In this document: in pieces, positions 47,436-56,780 of the stretch
Layout of the letters: every line of letters starts with the position of its first letter
Position numbering within the stretch: position 1 is the first letter of the stretch
Source of the DNA: CAWAHD01 sp963781785
GTDB lineage: Bacteria > Planctomycetota > Planctomycetia > Isosphaerales > Isosphaeraceae
Length of the DNA stretch: 64,000 bases
Direction of reading: 5' to 3'
Assembly (NCBI GenBank): GCA_963781785.1
Contig: CAWAHD010000005.1
Coordinates: 2,418,001 to 2,482,000 of the forward strand
Position numbers and translations under genes: made by a program
The notes under the pieces: generated by a model
Told to the model about the DNA's origin: nothing
Database searches by the model: none
The model's input: the letters and a program-made list of their open reading frames with translations, nothing else

Positions 47436-48605
47436 TCAAAGCAGCTCGCACAAGACCCGGTCGGCCACGAAGACGCCTTCCCGGCTGAACCGGACTCGAT
47501 GACCGTCGTCATCGAGCAGCCCTTGCGCCGTGAAACGCGTGATCTCCCTTCCGGCCAGCGCATCGAGGTCGCAGCCGGTGCGGCGGCGGAAATCGTCGCG
47601 CTCGATACCCGTTTGAATCCGCCGCAGCATCAGGATCGCCGTCTCTCGTGCCCGATCGACTGGACTAAGCTCCTCGCTCGGGCCCGTGGCACTTTCGCCT
47701 GAAAGGGTGCGACGAAGATACGCGGGCAGATCCCGGGTGTTGACCGACCGCACTCCCTGGACATACCGCGCTGCGCCGACTCCGAACCCGAAATAGGCAT
47801 CATTTGCCCAGTACACCAGATTGTGCCGCGACTCGTGCCCGGGCCGGGCGAAGTTGGAGATTTCATACATCGCCAGCCCCGCCGCCTCCAGCCGGTCGAT
47901 CGTCGTCTCGTACATCCTTCTCTCCACCTCCTCGTCGACCGCGTGCACCAGGCCCATTCTCTGCTGGTTCCAGAGAGCCGTCCCTTTCTCAAAGACTAAT
48001 CCGTAGCAGGAAAGGTGGGACGGCCCCAAGGCCAGGGCTGACTCCAGGTCGCGGCACCAGTCTTCGATTGTCGAGCCGGGTACTCCGAAGATCAGGTCCA
48101 GCGACCATCGCGGGAACCGGGGGCCGACCAAGCCCACGGCCTGTTCCACCTCGTCGCGGCCGTGATGACGCTCCAGTGCTCGGAGCAGTTCGGGCTGGAA
48201 CGACTGGGCGCCCAGGCTGATCCGGTCGACACCCGCTTCAGCCAGCACGGTGGCCTTGTCAAGGTCGAGCGTCCCGGGATTCGCCTCGATCGTCCATTCG
48301 CCGCCCGGACTCAGGAGAAGCCAGCGGTCGATGATCGCACACAGTCTTGCCAATTGAGTGGGATCGAGCCGCGTCGGAGTACCGCCTCCCACGAAGATCG
48401 TGTCGACCTCCTGGGGTTCTCCGAGCGATGCCTCGATCTCTCGTTCGAGCGCATCCAGGTAACGGTCGGCGAGATGATCGACGCCGGCCAGCGAGGCAAA
48501 GTCGCAGTAGCCGCATTTGTGGGCGCAAAACGGGACATGGACGTAAGCGGCCCGCGGCCATTGCCAGGTGGGCAGCCGGGCACTCTGCGTCGCCCTTGCG
48601 ATCAA
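47436..48605 (-). CDS. hemW: Radical SAM heme chaperone HemW (coproporphyrinogen-III-oxidase-like)
   Basis: TTG 48605 overlaps the Nfu stop (TTGA) and gives 389 residues. The cluster motif CAHKCGYC is at about residue 25, followed by VDTIFVGGGTPTRLDPTQL, TIEANPGTLDLDK, AGVDRISLGAQSF, SLDLIFGVPG, MYEISNFARPG and HNLVYWANDAYFGFGVGA. These define HemW/HemN-like proteins; HemW inserts heme into respiratory proteins and usually lacks CPO activity. Third gene of an operon RRM-Nfu-HemW. Intact. Confidence 0.88.
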   Translation of the reverse strand: MIARATQSARLPTWQWPRAAYVHVPFCAHKCGYCDFASLAGVDHLADRYLDALEREIEASLGEPQEVDTIFVGGGTPTRLDPTQLARLCAIIDRWLLLSPGGEWTIEANPGTLDLDKATVLAEAGVDRISLGAQSFQPELLRALERHHGRDEVEQAVGLVGPRFPRWSLDLIFGVPGSTIEDWCRDLESALALGPSHLSCYGLVFEKGTALWNQQRMGLVHAVDEEVERRMYETTIDRLEAAGLAMYEISNFARPGHESRHNLVYWANDAYFGFGVGAARYVQGVRSVNTRDLPAYLRRTLSGESATGPSEELSPVDRARETAILMLRRIQTGIERDDFRRRTGCDLDALAGREITRFTAQGLLDDDGHRVRFSREGVFVADRVLCELL

Positions 48606-48877
48606 GGCACCGCCTCGATAAAGCGAATTTCGGGGATCTGCGCCTTCAAGGCCGCCTCGATCTTCATGCTGAGGGTCACGACCGAGGACGCACAGCCCTG
48701 ACACGCACCCGTCAGCCGCACCTGAAGAATATTGTCCGGATCGAGGCCGACGACGACAATGTCACCGCCGTCGGCCCGGAGACCGGCCCTGACACCGTCA
48801 TCGAGCACGCGCTCGACCTTCTGCAAGAGCTCACGGTGCGTTCGGATCCGCTCGTCGTCAGGATCGATCGATGACAT
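48602..48877 (-). CDS. NifU C-terminal-type iron-sulfur scaffold (Nfu)
   Basis: 91 residues, the isolated Nfu domain: VERVLDDGVRAGLRADGGDI, then the cluster motif GACQGCASSVVTLSMKIEAA (CxxC) and IRFIEAVP. It carries an iron-sulfur cluster to client enzymes. Overlaps the hemW start, and HemW needs a 4Fe-4S cluster, so local delivery is plausible. Confidence 0.9.
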   Translation of the reverse strand: MSSIDPDDERIRTHRELLQKVERVLDDGVRAGLRADGGDIVVVGLDPDNILQVRLTGACQGCASSVVTLSMKIEAALKAQIPEIRFIEAVP

Positions 48878-48890
48878 GGCTCAGATTTCG

Positions 48891-49214
48891 TCAATAGTCG
48901 TCGCCGTAGCCGCCACCCCCCCGGGAGCCGCCGCCGCGATAACCACCCCCGCCGCCGCCTCCCGGCGTTCGCGGCCTCGCTTCGTTGACCGTCAATCGCC
49001 GGCCATCGAAGTCCTGACCATCCAGGCTCTCGATCGCCGCGTCGGCTTCGTCGTCATTCAGCATTTCGACGAACCCGAAGCCCCGGCTCCGTCCGGTCTC
49101 GCGGTCGCTCAAGACTGTCGCGGAGCTCACGGCCCCGTATTGCTCGAAGAGATCCTGGAGCTGTTCTGATGAGACTGTATACTTGAGGTTGCCCACGTAA
49201 AGCCGCTTCGCCAT
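48891..49214 (-). CDS. Glycine-rich RNA-binding protein with one RRM
   Basis: 107 residues starting MAKRLYVGNLKYTVSSEQLQ. RNP-2 is LYVGNL and RNP-1 is RSRGFGFVEM, both complete; the C-terminus is a Gly/Arg/Tyr tail (GGGGGGGYRGGGSRG). Similar proteins in cyanobacteria and planctomycetes are cold-related RNA chaperones. It is the first gene of the Nfu/HemW set, 13 bases ahead. Confidence 0.92.
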   Translation of the reverse strand: MAKRLYVGNLKYTVSSEQLQDLFEQYGAVSSATVLSDRETGRSRGFGFVEMLNDDEADAAIESLDGQDFDGRRLTVNEARPRTPGGGGGGGYRGGGSRGGGGYGDDY

Positions 49215-49586
49215 CGCACTCGCCCTATTGAAGGCTCTCCCCGACCCACAAAGTGACCAACTCGCCCGAACGACCCCCGGCTGAACAGGTCCGTTCCCCC
49301 GCAAGTCGCACCGGCAAACAAGACCGGCGAGCGCGACGAAGATTCATCTGCCGCACCGGAGGCCAGTTGCCCGGACCATTCCCACAAAAAATATAAACGC
49401 TTTGCGTTCCGCCATCAACAGACAAATGCCGGTCAGAACGAAATCTTTCGGGCTTTGGTCGAAACGTCTGTTGGGAGCGGCCCGATCGAACCAGACCATC
49501 CTCACGGATCGCCCGTCGACCCTGGTTCAGGCGAAAGTGCAACGCTAGAATCAGGTCGTTCGCGTTCACCAAAGGAGCACCGATCG
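49215..49586. other. Intergenic region between divergent genes
   Basis: 372 bases between the RRM gene and the DUF6807 gene. Contains a run of A and T near 49380-49400 that may hold a promoter, and a GGAG site before ATG 49587. No open frame of protein-like composition. Confidence 0.5.
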
Positions 49587-50855
49587 ATGTTTCTACGCGG
49601 CAGTCGGATCGCGGCGGCCCTGGCCGTCCTGGAGGTTTTCTGCCTGATGGCGTGCGCGACAGCTCATGCCCAATCGTGGCGCGTGACGGTGCACGGCGGA
49701 GACACCGATCCAGGCGAGATCCCGATCATTTCTGTCGTCAAGGACGACCTGGCCGCCGGATCGTACGTTCTTGAGCCGACGGACGGAACGGCGACCGTAC
49801 CGGCCCAGGTGTTCCAGGAAGGTGAACGACGATTCCTCGCCCTCATCCTGCCCCGCGCCGACTCGCACCGGTCGCCGCGCTATTCCCTCACCAACTCGAC
49901 CGTGAAGCGGGGGGCGCCGGGCGTCGCCAGCAAGACGCAATCCGCCAGCACACCCGACCTTCACCTGGGGATCTCGCTGCGTGATCAAGGCACCAACCTC
50001 GCCGTTTCTCTCGACCAGAAACTCCTCACCGTCTATCGAGTCGATTCGGGCAACAAGCCATTCTTCTTCCCTTTGATCGGACCGACCGGAGACTCGCTGA
50101 CCAGGGCCTTCCCGATGCAGATGGTGAACGGCGAGGATCGCGATCATCCGCACCAGCGATCGTGCTGGTTCACGCATGGCAGCGTGAACGGGATTGATTT
50201 CTGGGGAGAGGCCAAGAATTCGGGAACGATCCGGGAGCGGACCCGCGCGATCGTCGCCCAGGGACCCTCCCTGGGACGGCTCGCGACCACAAATGATTGG
50301 CTCGGGCTCGACGGCAAGCGCATCTGCCGCGACGAGCGGATCACGACGTTCTATTCCACGCACGACGCCCGTTTGATCGACTTCGAGATCAAGGTCGTCG
50401 CCACCGACGGGCCCGTGACGTTTGGCGACACGAAGGAGGGCATGTTCGGCCTCCGGGTCGCCTCGTCGATGGACGTCTCCAAAAAAAAGGGGGGAAAGAT
50501 CACCAATGCCGAGGGCCTGACAGACGAAAAAGCCTGGGGGCAGGCATCCGCCTGGGTCGATTACGTCGGGCCAGTGAAGGACAAGACCGTCGGGATCGCC
50601 ATCCTCAACCACCCCGAGAGCTTTCGCTATCCCACCACCTGGCACGTGCGGACTTACGGCCTCTTCGCGGCCAACCCTTTCGGATGGCACGACTTCGGCC
50701 AACCGGGCAACGGCGACTATACGATCAAGGCGGGTGGGTCAATCGGGTTTCGCTACCGCGTGATCCTGCATGATGGCGACACGGAGTCGGCCAGGCTGAG
50801 CCAGCGCTTCCGCAGCTATGCTCACCCGCCGGGTGTCGAGGTTGAGCAGCAGTGA
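49587..50855 (+). CDS. Secreted DUF6807 (PmoA-like) protein
   Basis: 422 residues. Signal peptide ending near CATAHAQSW; a GGAG site lies about 10 bases before ATG 49587. Family blocks: FFFPLIGPTGDSLTRAFPM, EDRDHPHQRSCWFTHGSVNG, TFGDTKEGMFGLRVASSMD and PTTWHVRTYGLFAANPFGWHD. Despite the 'PmoA' name in databases, this family is not a methane monooxygenase subunit; members are mostly uncharacterised, in planctomycete secretomes. Probably a carbohydrate-active or ligand-binding beta fold. Intact. Confidence 0.85.
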   Translation: MFLRGSRIAAALAVLEVFCLMACATAHAQSWRVTVHGGDTDPGEIPIISVVKDDLAAGSYVLEPTDGTATVPAQVFQEGERRFLALILPRADSHRSPRYSLTNSTVKRGAPGVASKTQSASTPDLHLGISLRDQGTNLAVSLDQKLLTVYRVDSGNKPFFFPLIGPTGDSLTRAFPMQMVNGEDRDHPHQRSCWFTHGSVNGIDFWGEAKNSGTIRERTRAIVAQGPSLGRLATTNDWLGLDGKRICRDERITTFYSTHDARLIDFEIKVVATDGPVTFGDTKEGMFGLRVASSMDVSKKKGGKITNAEGLTDEKAWGQASAWVDYVGPVKDKTVGIAILNHPESFRYPTTWHVRTYGLFAANPFGWHDFGQPGNGDYTIKAGGSIGFRYRVILHDGDTESARLSQRFRSYAHPPGVEVEQQ

Positions 50856-51313
50856 TCGGCCCGGGACGAGAATTGGTGTGCGTGCATTTTTCCGCCCGCA
50901 AGAATGAACGGGCGCCATTTCTCGGCCGACAAAAACGCTCGTGCCAGCCCATCCGAGAAGAAGGGCCCGCACGAGCTAAAAACCTCCACCGTAATGCCGT
51001 CAGGGCGCTTTTGAGAACCCGCAGTTCAAGTGGGATCCTGAGGCACGCTGGGAACGAAGTTCCCGGGAGCCGATATCGGAACCCGTCGGGTTAAATGTTG
51101 GTTCGCCAAAAGGAACACCCCATCTCGAACATGGCAGAGGCTGTGCCTGGATTGCCCAGACTTCACCACTCTAACGACCGCCCCGCCGACCATCAAGATG
51201 GTAGAAAACAAAATTAAGCGCGGTCGCCGGGAACCGTTTTTTCAAGCCGGGAGCAAGCGCGCGGAACACCTTGAAAGCCTCGACGCACCGCGGCTGACCG
51301 CGACGCTCAAGGT
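50856..51313. other. Intergenic region between convergent genes
   Basis: 458 bases with no convincing gene. A hairpin CGCCCG/CGGGCG around a ten-base loop is at about 50897-50918, and CGGT/ACCG followed by six T is near 51221-51242; either could terminate weakly. Nothing else seen. Confidence 0.45.
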
Positions 51314-52063
51314 TCAGTCAGGCCCCCGCAGTCGCCGGATCTGGTCGCGGAGCCGCGCTGCCTCTTCGTAGTCCTCGAGGCCGATCGATACCTCGAGCTG
51401 CTCTTCCAGGCGCTCCACCGGGTCGGGCGGCTCTTCCTCGGCCACTTCGCGGCGCCACCGCACCAGGAAACGAAGCTCCGAACATCGGGACTCTTGTTCG
51501 GCCTGATCATATTCGCGCAGGAAGCGGCGGATGGCCTCGATTCCCTCGTCGATCTGCTCGAGCGCGCCTTTACGATCGCCGGCTCTCAGAGCCTTGGATG
51601 CCAGCGAACGAGTGTACATCATCTGGACGTATGGTCGATACTGGTCGAATTCGATCTTGTCGCGGCTGCGCGCGGCGAACTTTCCCACGAACCGGAACAG
51701 CCGGAGGTTTCGGGCGGTATCGCGGGCCACCAGGTCGAATCGCTCGAGATGGAAGGCCGACAGATAGCGGTGGTAGTACTGCAGCCCCTCGCGCATCAGG
51801 TGGGCACACGCCTCGCCGCCGAGGGAAAAGGACTCGCCCGCCTCCAGTGCTTCTTGAGCCTTCGCCTCGTGATATTCCAAGAGCGACTCGTACCCGTGGG
51901 GACGCTGGCCGTCCGGACGTCCGGATAGCTCCATCTGGATCAACCCGAGGTCGATCCGCATCTGAATTTTCTCCTTACCGTCCTCGCCGACAATCGCACG
52001 AGCCTGGAGCTGGTCCGGCTCGAATTCCCATGACTCCAGCAAGCCCTGAATGTCTTGGCTCAA
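51314..52063 (-). CDS. UVR (UvrB/UvrC) motif-containing protein
   Basis: TTG 52063 gives 249 residues starting MSQDIQGLLESWEFEPDQLQ. The middle is helical (LLEYHEAKAQEALEAGESFS, RYLSAFHLERFDLVARDTAR), with a charged end (REVAEEEPPDPVERLEEQLE) and a C-terminal UVR motif IGLEDYEEAARLRDQIRRL. The UVR motif normally links UvrB and UvrC, but other proteins, such as McsA, use it too. Function not established. Intact frame. Confidence 0.8.
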   Translation of the reverse strand: MSQDIQGLLESWEFEPDQLQARAIVGEDGKEKIQMRIDLGLIQMELSGRPDGQRPHGYESLLEYHEAKAQEALEAGESFSLGGEACAHLMREGLQYYHRYLSAFHLERFDLVARDTARNLRLFRFVGKFAARSRDKIEFDQYRPYVQMMYTRSLASKALRAGDRKGALEQIDEGIEAIRRFLREYDQAEQESRCSELRFLVRWRREVAEEEPPDPVERLEEQLEVSIGLEDYEEAARLRDQIRRLRGPD

Positions 52064-52340
52064 GAGAACGGCCCTCAGCAAGGTGGCACAGGGCAAGCTT
52101 GGCACCAAAAAAACACGCCGCGCATCGGCTCCCTGTAAGGATGCAAACGCGCGGTGCTCGGTTCGTTGATCCAGGGTCTCGAGAGCGCGTTCGCCAGGTT
52201 GGCTGCTGGACTCTCGATTCGTTGGGAAAAGCCCGTCAGGGCAGGGCCGAGCCGAGGAAGCGCGCAGACCAATGCGGCACGAAAGCGACGGGACTTTCCA
52301 GGGAAGACCCGTCGCCTGCGTGCCGCTCCGCGTCCTGCCG

Positions 52341-53461
52341 CTAGATCTCGTTGTTGTCGTGAATCATCGGCTCCAGCTCTTTGGTATTGCGTTCCACCGC
52401 GAGCACGATTGTCCGCTCTTCGACGCCGTCGGCGCTGGCTGCCACGGCGGGAATGATCTGCCGCGAGTCCGGCAAGCTGAATCGGACCGTGAACGTCCCG
52501 TCGGATCGGAGCTGGACCGGCTCGCCTTGAAGTGTGACCCGCGCATTCGGCTCGGTCGCACCGTAGACGATCAACTCGGCATCGATCTGAAAGTGGAAGT
52601 CCCGCCCGAGAGCAGGCAAGGCGGCGATTGCCAGAGTCTGCAGCGACGCGCTGTTCATGGGGCGGCGCAGCCGCTCCTCGAAAAGGTCCTTGAGGTCGCA
52701 GTGCGCCACGTGATGACCGGAGCCGTTGCCATTGCCGTTGCCACTATGGTGTCCGTTGGAGGACGGCGTCTGGACCCGGTCGAATTGCTTCTGCACATTG
52801 ACCCAGTTTTCGTCGAGTGCGTCCGTCACCCCGGCTCTCGGTGTCGTCACGACATTGGACCGGGCCAGGACATAGAACTTGCCTCGTCGCGAGACGTAAC
52901 CGATGTCGATCCGGTAGGACCGGGGCGGCTCGAGGACGTCGATGTACCAGTTATTGACGCCGCCGTGAATCAAAATGTCGCGAATGTGCCGTTCCGCCGC
53001 CGACGTCGTGTCCTCGCTGGAAACGTCCATCACCCTCAGGATCGGACGAGCCTCGTGCCACTCCTGGCCGAGCGCCGCACGCGCCCGCGAGAGCGTCGCT
53101 CGACTGAGCTCCCAGTACGCGTGCAGCCAGTACGAGTCGCGCGTCAAAACAACAATGCGGTCCTTGTGGCAAGCATGGTCCAAGGTCTGCGCCGCGGTGG
53201 CCGGCACCAGCCGCTTGATCGCCGGCGACTCCGCACTCGAAACGCGCGGAGGCGACGCCCCCTTGCTTGCTCGCTTGCGACGCGGCGGCGCAGGTTTTGG
53301 CGCGCGCTTCTTTTTATGGCTGCTCAACGGTGTCAAGCGCGAGGCGCCAGCGCCCGGATCAGTTGATCCTTCCGCATCGCGTGCCATCCGATGATTCCTT
53401 TTTTCTTCGCCAACTGGGCAAGATGTCGTTTATTGCAATCTTTGAGCGCTTCGGCAGTCAT
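52341..53461 (-). CDS. Rho_N + DUF4912 protein (frameshifted)
   Basis: Starting at ATG 53461 the protein reads MTAEALKDCNKRHLAQLAKK and GWHAMRKDQLIRAL, a Rho-N/SAP-like small domain. One base is missing near 53345; thereafter LTPLSSHKKKRAPKPAPPRR, a Lys/Pro-rich linker and DUF4912 (DSYWLHAYWELSRATLSRAR, ILRVMDVSSED, NNWYIDVLEPPRSYRIDIGY) follow. The end carries an Asn/Gly run (HHSGNGNGNGSGHH). DUF4912 proteins are uncharacterised; the combination with Rho_N suggests nucleic-acid binding. Without the repair, one would annotate two overlapping genes. Confidence 0.75.
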
Positions 53462-53809
53462 AGGGCGCCACTCCGACACCCCTTGCGTGAGCTCACTCGC
53501 GTCCACAAGGGATGAATGTTGTTGATAGTGACATTCATCCGTGAGTGGACCGAGCCGGGAGATTCCATGCATCCCGGACTACAACCTGTCAGTCAGATCG
53601 CTCACACCGGGACTCCCCAGCGCCAAGTGCAAGGCTGCTCCACGGTCGCTCACCCAGAACCGTTTCCCTCGTGGAACTACCGGTATCGCCCCGCTCTCCC
53701 GCCAACCGCCGTGCGGTCCGTGGCCAGCCCAGCGGCCCGACCCGGTGTGCCGTGCGTGCTGCGCCTCATTCAACCGCGCTATTCAGTCGAACGCACCACC
53801 CTCCGAACG

Positions 53810-53831
53810 AAAAAAAACGGCTCTGCAGCCG
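53810..53831 (-). terminator. Possible intrinsic terminator, minus strand
   Basis: On the minus strand CGGCT-GCAG-AGCCG (5-bp stem) is followed directly by eight T. The stem is short and no gene upstream on that strand is recognised, so the call is weak. Confidence 0.25.
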
Positions 53832-54160
53832 ACTCTCTCGGCCCAGTGCCGTCTTCGATTCCCCATCAGGCCGGACTCTGCGCAACAGGAGCATGATGAG
53901 TCCCCAGCTTGGCTGCAAGCGAATGGATGGAGGAGCGCCGTTTCGGGGGATTCCGCATTTGCTTGAAATCGCTGGTAATCAGATACCATATTGACGCGAT
54001 CCGTGTCAATCGCCGAATCCCCTCGCACTGTACGAAAATGGACAGTTCCCGTACCTCCGGATCGCATCCACTCCCTTCGATCGTCGCCAGGCCACACGCC
54101 CTCTCCCCGCACCGGCAAATCCGACTTTGTGAAAAATTTCTCAATCTGGTGCCTGAGTAG

Positions 54161-54188
54161 TTGACATGGGGACCCTGCCCAGTATAAC
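54161..54188 (+). promoter_or_regulatory. Sigma-70 promoter candidate for the atp operon
   Basis: Consensus -35 TTGACA (54161-54166), 16-base spacer, -10 TATAAC (54183-54188). It ends 131 bases before the GTG start of the first atp gene, with no other promoter match of this quality in the leader. Confidence 0.6.
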
Positions 54189-54319
54189 TAATCCGGTACC
54201 GTCCTCACCCCTGCCTCGAACTCCTCGACGGTTAGCCGGGCCTTCCGAATCGTGCTGGCCGACGAAAGTCAGCCAGATCGCTTTTGGTGCCGAAGCCGCG
54301 GGGGGTGCAGGAGTCGTGC

Positions 54320-54616
54320 GTGGTCGACGAGCGAGATCCGGGGGCCGCATTCGCAACGGGAATGATGTGGGCGTCGCGGATCACGACGGTCGCCCTGGGG
54401 TTCTCGTTGCCGCCGCTCTTGGGGTTTGCCATCGACCGCTGGTGGGGCACGATTCCAGTGGGAACCATGATCGGAGCCGTTTTGGGCTTCGTCTCGGGCA
54501 TGTTTCAGACGATGAGGCTTGCCAGCGACCTCCCGGGCGGAAAACGCGGGGAAAAGAGCCGGCACCCTGGAAAAAACGAAGAGCCGGATTCACCGAAAAA
54601 CAACCGCCAAATTTGA
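54320..54616 (+). CDS. AtpI/AtpZ-family ATP synthase assembly protein
   Basis: GTG 54320, six bases after GGAG, gives 98 residues: two membrane helices (RITTVALGFSLPPLLGFAID and VGTMIGAVLGFVSGMFQTM) followed by a basic tail (GKRGEKSRHPGKNEEPDSPK). Length and topology fit the small membrane protein that leads bacterial atp operons and assists c-ring assembly. Only 97 bases to atpB. Confidence 0.8.
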   Translation: MVDERDPGAAFATGMMWASRITTVALGFSLPPLLGFAIDRWWGTIPVGTMIGAVLGFVSGMFQTMRLASDLPGGKRGEKSRHPGKNEEPDSPKNNRQI

Positions 54617-54713
54617 CGCCTGTAGGTTCGAGAGGCGCACGACCCCAGATTCATGACACCTTGCGATCACGTGATTTCACGTTGATGGCTTCCTTGCGAT
54701 TCGTCGATCAAGA

Positions 54714-55550
54714 ATGGCTGAACATTCCAGTAATCCCCTCGACCATGTGATCGACCAGCCCAGCCTCGAGCTGCCGTGGTGGTCATCGCCTGACCCGCAC
54801 AAGCTCTTCGAGTGGCCGATCAAGCTGCCCACGATCCTGGGAGTGCAGATCACGCGCTTCATGGTGATGGAGCTGCTGTCGGCCGTGCTCTTGATGCTCA
54901 TCATGATCGTCGTCGCGCGGCACATCGCGCGCACGCCCGTCTCCCGCGGCTGGTTCATGAATATGTTCGAGGCGATGCTCCTGTTCATCCGCAACGAGGT
55001 GGCTCGACCGGCGATCGGCGGACACGCGGCCGACCGGTTCTTGCCGTATCTCTGGACGGTCTTTTTCTTCGTGCTGTTCAATAATCTGCTGGGGATGATC
55101 CCGGGGCTCGCCTCGCCCACGGGGAACATCAGCGTCACGGGCGTACTCGGCATGATGACGCTCGCCGTCGTTGTCGGCGCGGGCATGCGCGAGACGGGCC
55201 TGGGCGGCTACTGGCTGGCGCTGGTTCCCCACCTCGAGGTGCCGGCCGTGCTCAAGCCCCCGCTCTGGGTCTTGATGTTCTTCATCGAGGTCGCCGGCCT
55301 CCTGATCCGCCACGTCGTCCTGGGGGTGCGGCTTTTTGCGAACATGTTCGCCGGCCACGTCGTCCTGTCGGTCATCCTGGGCTTCACCTTGATGGCCTGG
55401 TCGTCGATGGCGTTCTGGGCAGTGATGCCCATCAGCGTCGCCGGTGTGATCGCGCTGAGCCTCCTGGAGCTGTTCGTCGCTTTCTTGCAAGCCTACGTCT
55501 TTACGTTCTTGTCTGCGATCTTTATCGGAGCCGCTGTCCATCCTCACTGA
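54714..55550 (+). CDS. atpB: F1Fo ATP synthase subunit a
   Basis: 278 residues, five to six membrane helices. The proton half-channel Arg is in VVLGVRLFANMFAGHVVLSV, and VFFFVLFNNLLGMIPGLASP and VAFLQAYVFTFLSAIFIGAA match the family. Together with the c-ring it forms the proton path. Intact frame; atpE starts 26 bases on. Confidence 0.95.
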   Translation: MAEHSSNPLDHVIDQPSLELPWWSSPDPHKLFEWPIKLPTILGVQITRFMVMELLSAVLLMLIMIVVARHIARTPVSRGWFMNMFEAMLLFIRNEVARPAIGGHAADRFLPYLWTVFFFVLFNNLLGMIPGLASPTGNISVTGVLGMMTLAVVVGAGMRETGLGGYWLALVPHLEVPAVLKPPLWVLMFFIEVAGLLIRHVVLGVRLFANMFAGHVVLSVILGFTLMAWSSMAFWAVMPISVAGVIALSLLELFVAFLQAYVFTFLSAIFIGAAVHPH

Positions 55551-55576
55551 CCCTGTTCAGAGGAGTTGAGATTCAG

Positions 55577-55906
55577 ATGAAGTTGATCAAGTCCATCGTG
55601 CTGGCAGGCACGTTCCTGCTCGTGGCCCACGGCACCGTCTTCGCCACCCAGGCGGGCGGCCCGGCAGGCGGCGCCATGTACGGGTCGTTTTCCGACCTCA
55701 AGGCCATCGGCGCCGGCATCGTCACCCTGGGTGCGGCACTCGGCATCGGCATGCTGGCCAAGGGGGCATTCGAGAGCATGGCCCGCCAGCCCGAGATCGA
55801 AGGCAACATCCGGGCCGCCATGATCCTCGCCGCCGCGCTGATCGAAGGCTTCACGTTCTTCGCGCTGGCGATCATCATCCTTCAGGTCATCATGGACCGT
55901 CACTAA
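55577..55906 (+). CDS. atpE: F1Fo ATP synthase subunit c with N-terminal leader
   Basis: 109 residues. Residues 1-24 form a signal-peptide-like leader (MKLIKSIVLAGTFLLVAHGT, then VFA), ahead of the usual two-helix hairpin: FSDLKAIGAGIVTLGAALGI, loop SMARQPEIEGNI, and the second helix with the carboxylate, AAALIEGFTFFALAIIILQV. The Glu is followed by Gly, not by the Ser/Thr of Na-type rings, so proton coupling is likely. Length is about 35 residues above a standard c subunit. Confidence 0.92.
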   Translation: MKLIKSIVLAGTFLLVAHGTVFATQAGGPAGGAMYGSFSDLKAIGAGIVTLGAALGIGMLAKGAFESMARQPEIEGNIRAAMILAAALIEGFTFFALAIIILQVIMDRH

Positions 55907-56099
55907 AGCTGAGCCGAGCGTGGCGATCTCCACGCAGCCCCAGGAGGCCGGGGACGAGCCCCACTGGCGGCGGCTCGAATCGCGACCAAGTCGATCGAGC
56001 CTCCGGCCGATCCGGCCCGATCCCCAGCAAGTTGTCACGCGGCGTAGAACGGCAGTTCGAGTCATCCCGATTGTTACCGGCTCAGGCGAGAACTCGACA

Positions 56100-56780
56100 A
56101 TGCAGCGTCTCACGTACCGTCTCCTGGCCGCTTTAGTGCTTGTCGCCCTGGGCGGTGGATATCAGACCCTGGCCGCCCAGGAAGCTCATCCGCCGGCCGC
56201 GGCCGGTGAACATCCCGCTCCGACCGCTGCGGAAACCGGGCACAGCTCGGCACCGCAAAACCCGATGAAGCCGGAGCCGACCCTGGCCATCTGGACTCTT
56301 GTCGTCTTCCTCGGGCTTCTGGCCGTCCTGACCCGATTCGCGTGGAAGCCCTTGATGCATGCTCTCCACGAACGGGAAAAGCATCTCGAGCATGTACTGA
56401 TGGAGACCGAGCGTGCTCGCAATGACAGCGAATCTCTGCTCTCCGAGCACCGCAAGCAGATGGCCCGGGCCGCCGACGAAGTGCGGGCCATCCTCGAGAA
56501 GGCGCGGCAGGATGCCCAGTTGACCGCCGAGCAGATCGTCAAGCTGGCCCAGGGCGAGGCCGAGTCAGCCCGGGAGCGCGCCCAGCGCGACATCGCCGCG
56601 GCCCGCGACCAGGCCCTGGCGGAGATCTGGGAGAAAACGGCCGACATGGCCGTTTCGGTCGCGGGCCGGGTCCTCAAGAAGGAGCTCTCCGGTACCGATC
56701 ATCGGCGGCTCCTGGACGCGGCAATCGCGGAGCTGCCGGCTGCCCCCGGCGCCAACGGCCATGGAGCGAAACCGCGATGA
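56100..56780 (+). CDS. atpF: F1Fo ATP synthase subunit b with N-terminal signal-like extension
   Basis: 226 residues from ATG 56100. Residues 1-26 are a signal-peptide-like segment ending TLAAQEA, followed by a Pro/Ala/His-rich stretch to about 60 and then the real membrane anchor (LAIWTLVVFLGLLAVLTRFA). The rest is the b-type peripheral stalk coiled coil (LHEREKHLEHVLMETERARN, ARAADEVRAILEKARQDAQL). The stop overlaps the atpH start (ATGA). Confidence 0.92.
   Translation: MQRLTYRLLAALVLVALGGGYQTLAAQEAHPPAAAGEHPAPTAAETGHSSAPQNPMKPEPTLAIWTLVVFLGLLAVLTRFAWKPLMHALHEREKHLEHVLMETERARNDSESLLSEHRKQMARAADEVRAILEKARQDAQLTAEQIVKLAQGEAESARERAQRDIAAARDQALAEIWEKTADMAVSVAGRVLKKELSGTDHRRLLDAAIAELPAAPGANGHGAKPR

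Larger units (their letters stand above)
53462..54319. other. Long non-coding leader region of the ATP synthase operon
   Basis: 858 bases with no convincing protein. It contains the promoter at 54161-54188 and a possible minus-strand terminator at 53810-53831. Its length and quality suggest control of the atp operon, though no structure beyond this is clear to me. Confidence 0.55.

Noticed and set aside
46267..47451. Minus-strand 394-residue reading frame
   Set aside because: Antisense to the ParB-like gene; no motif and Gly/Ala/Asp-rich composition.
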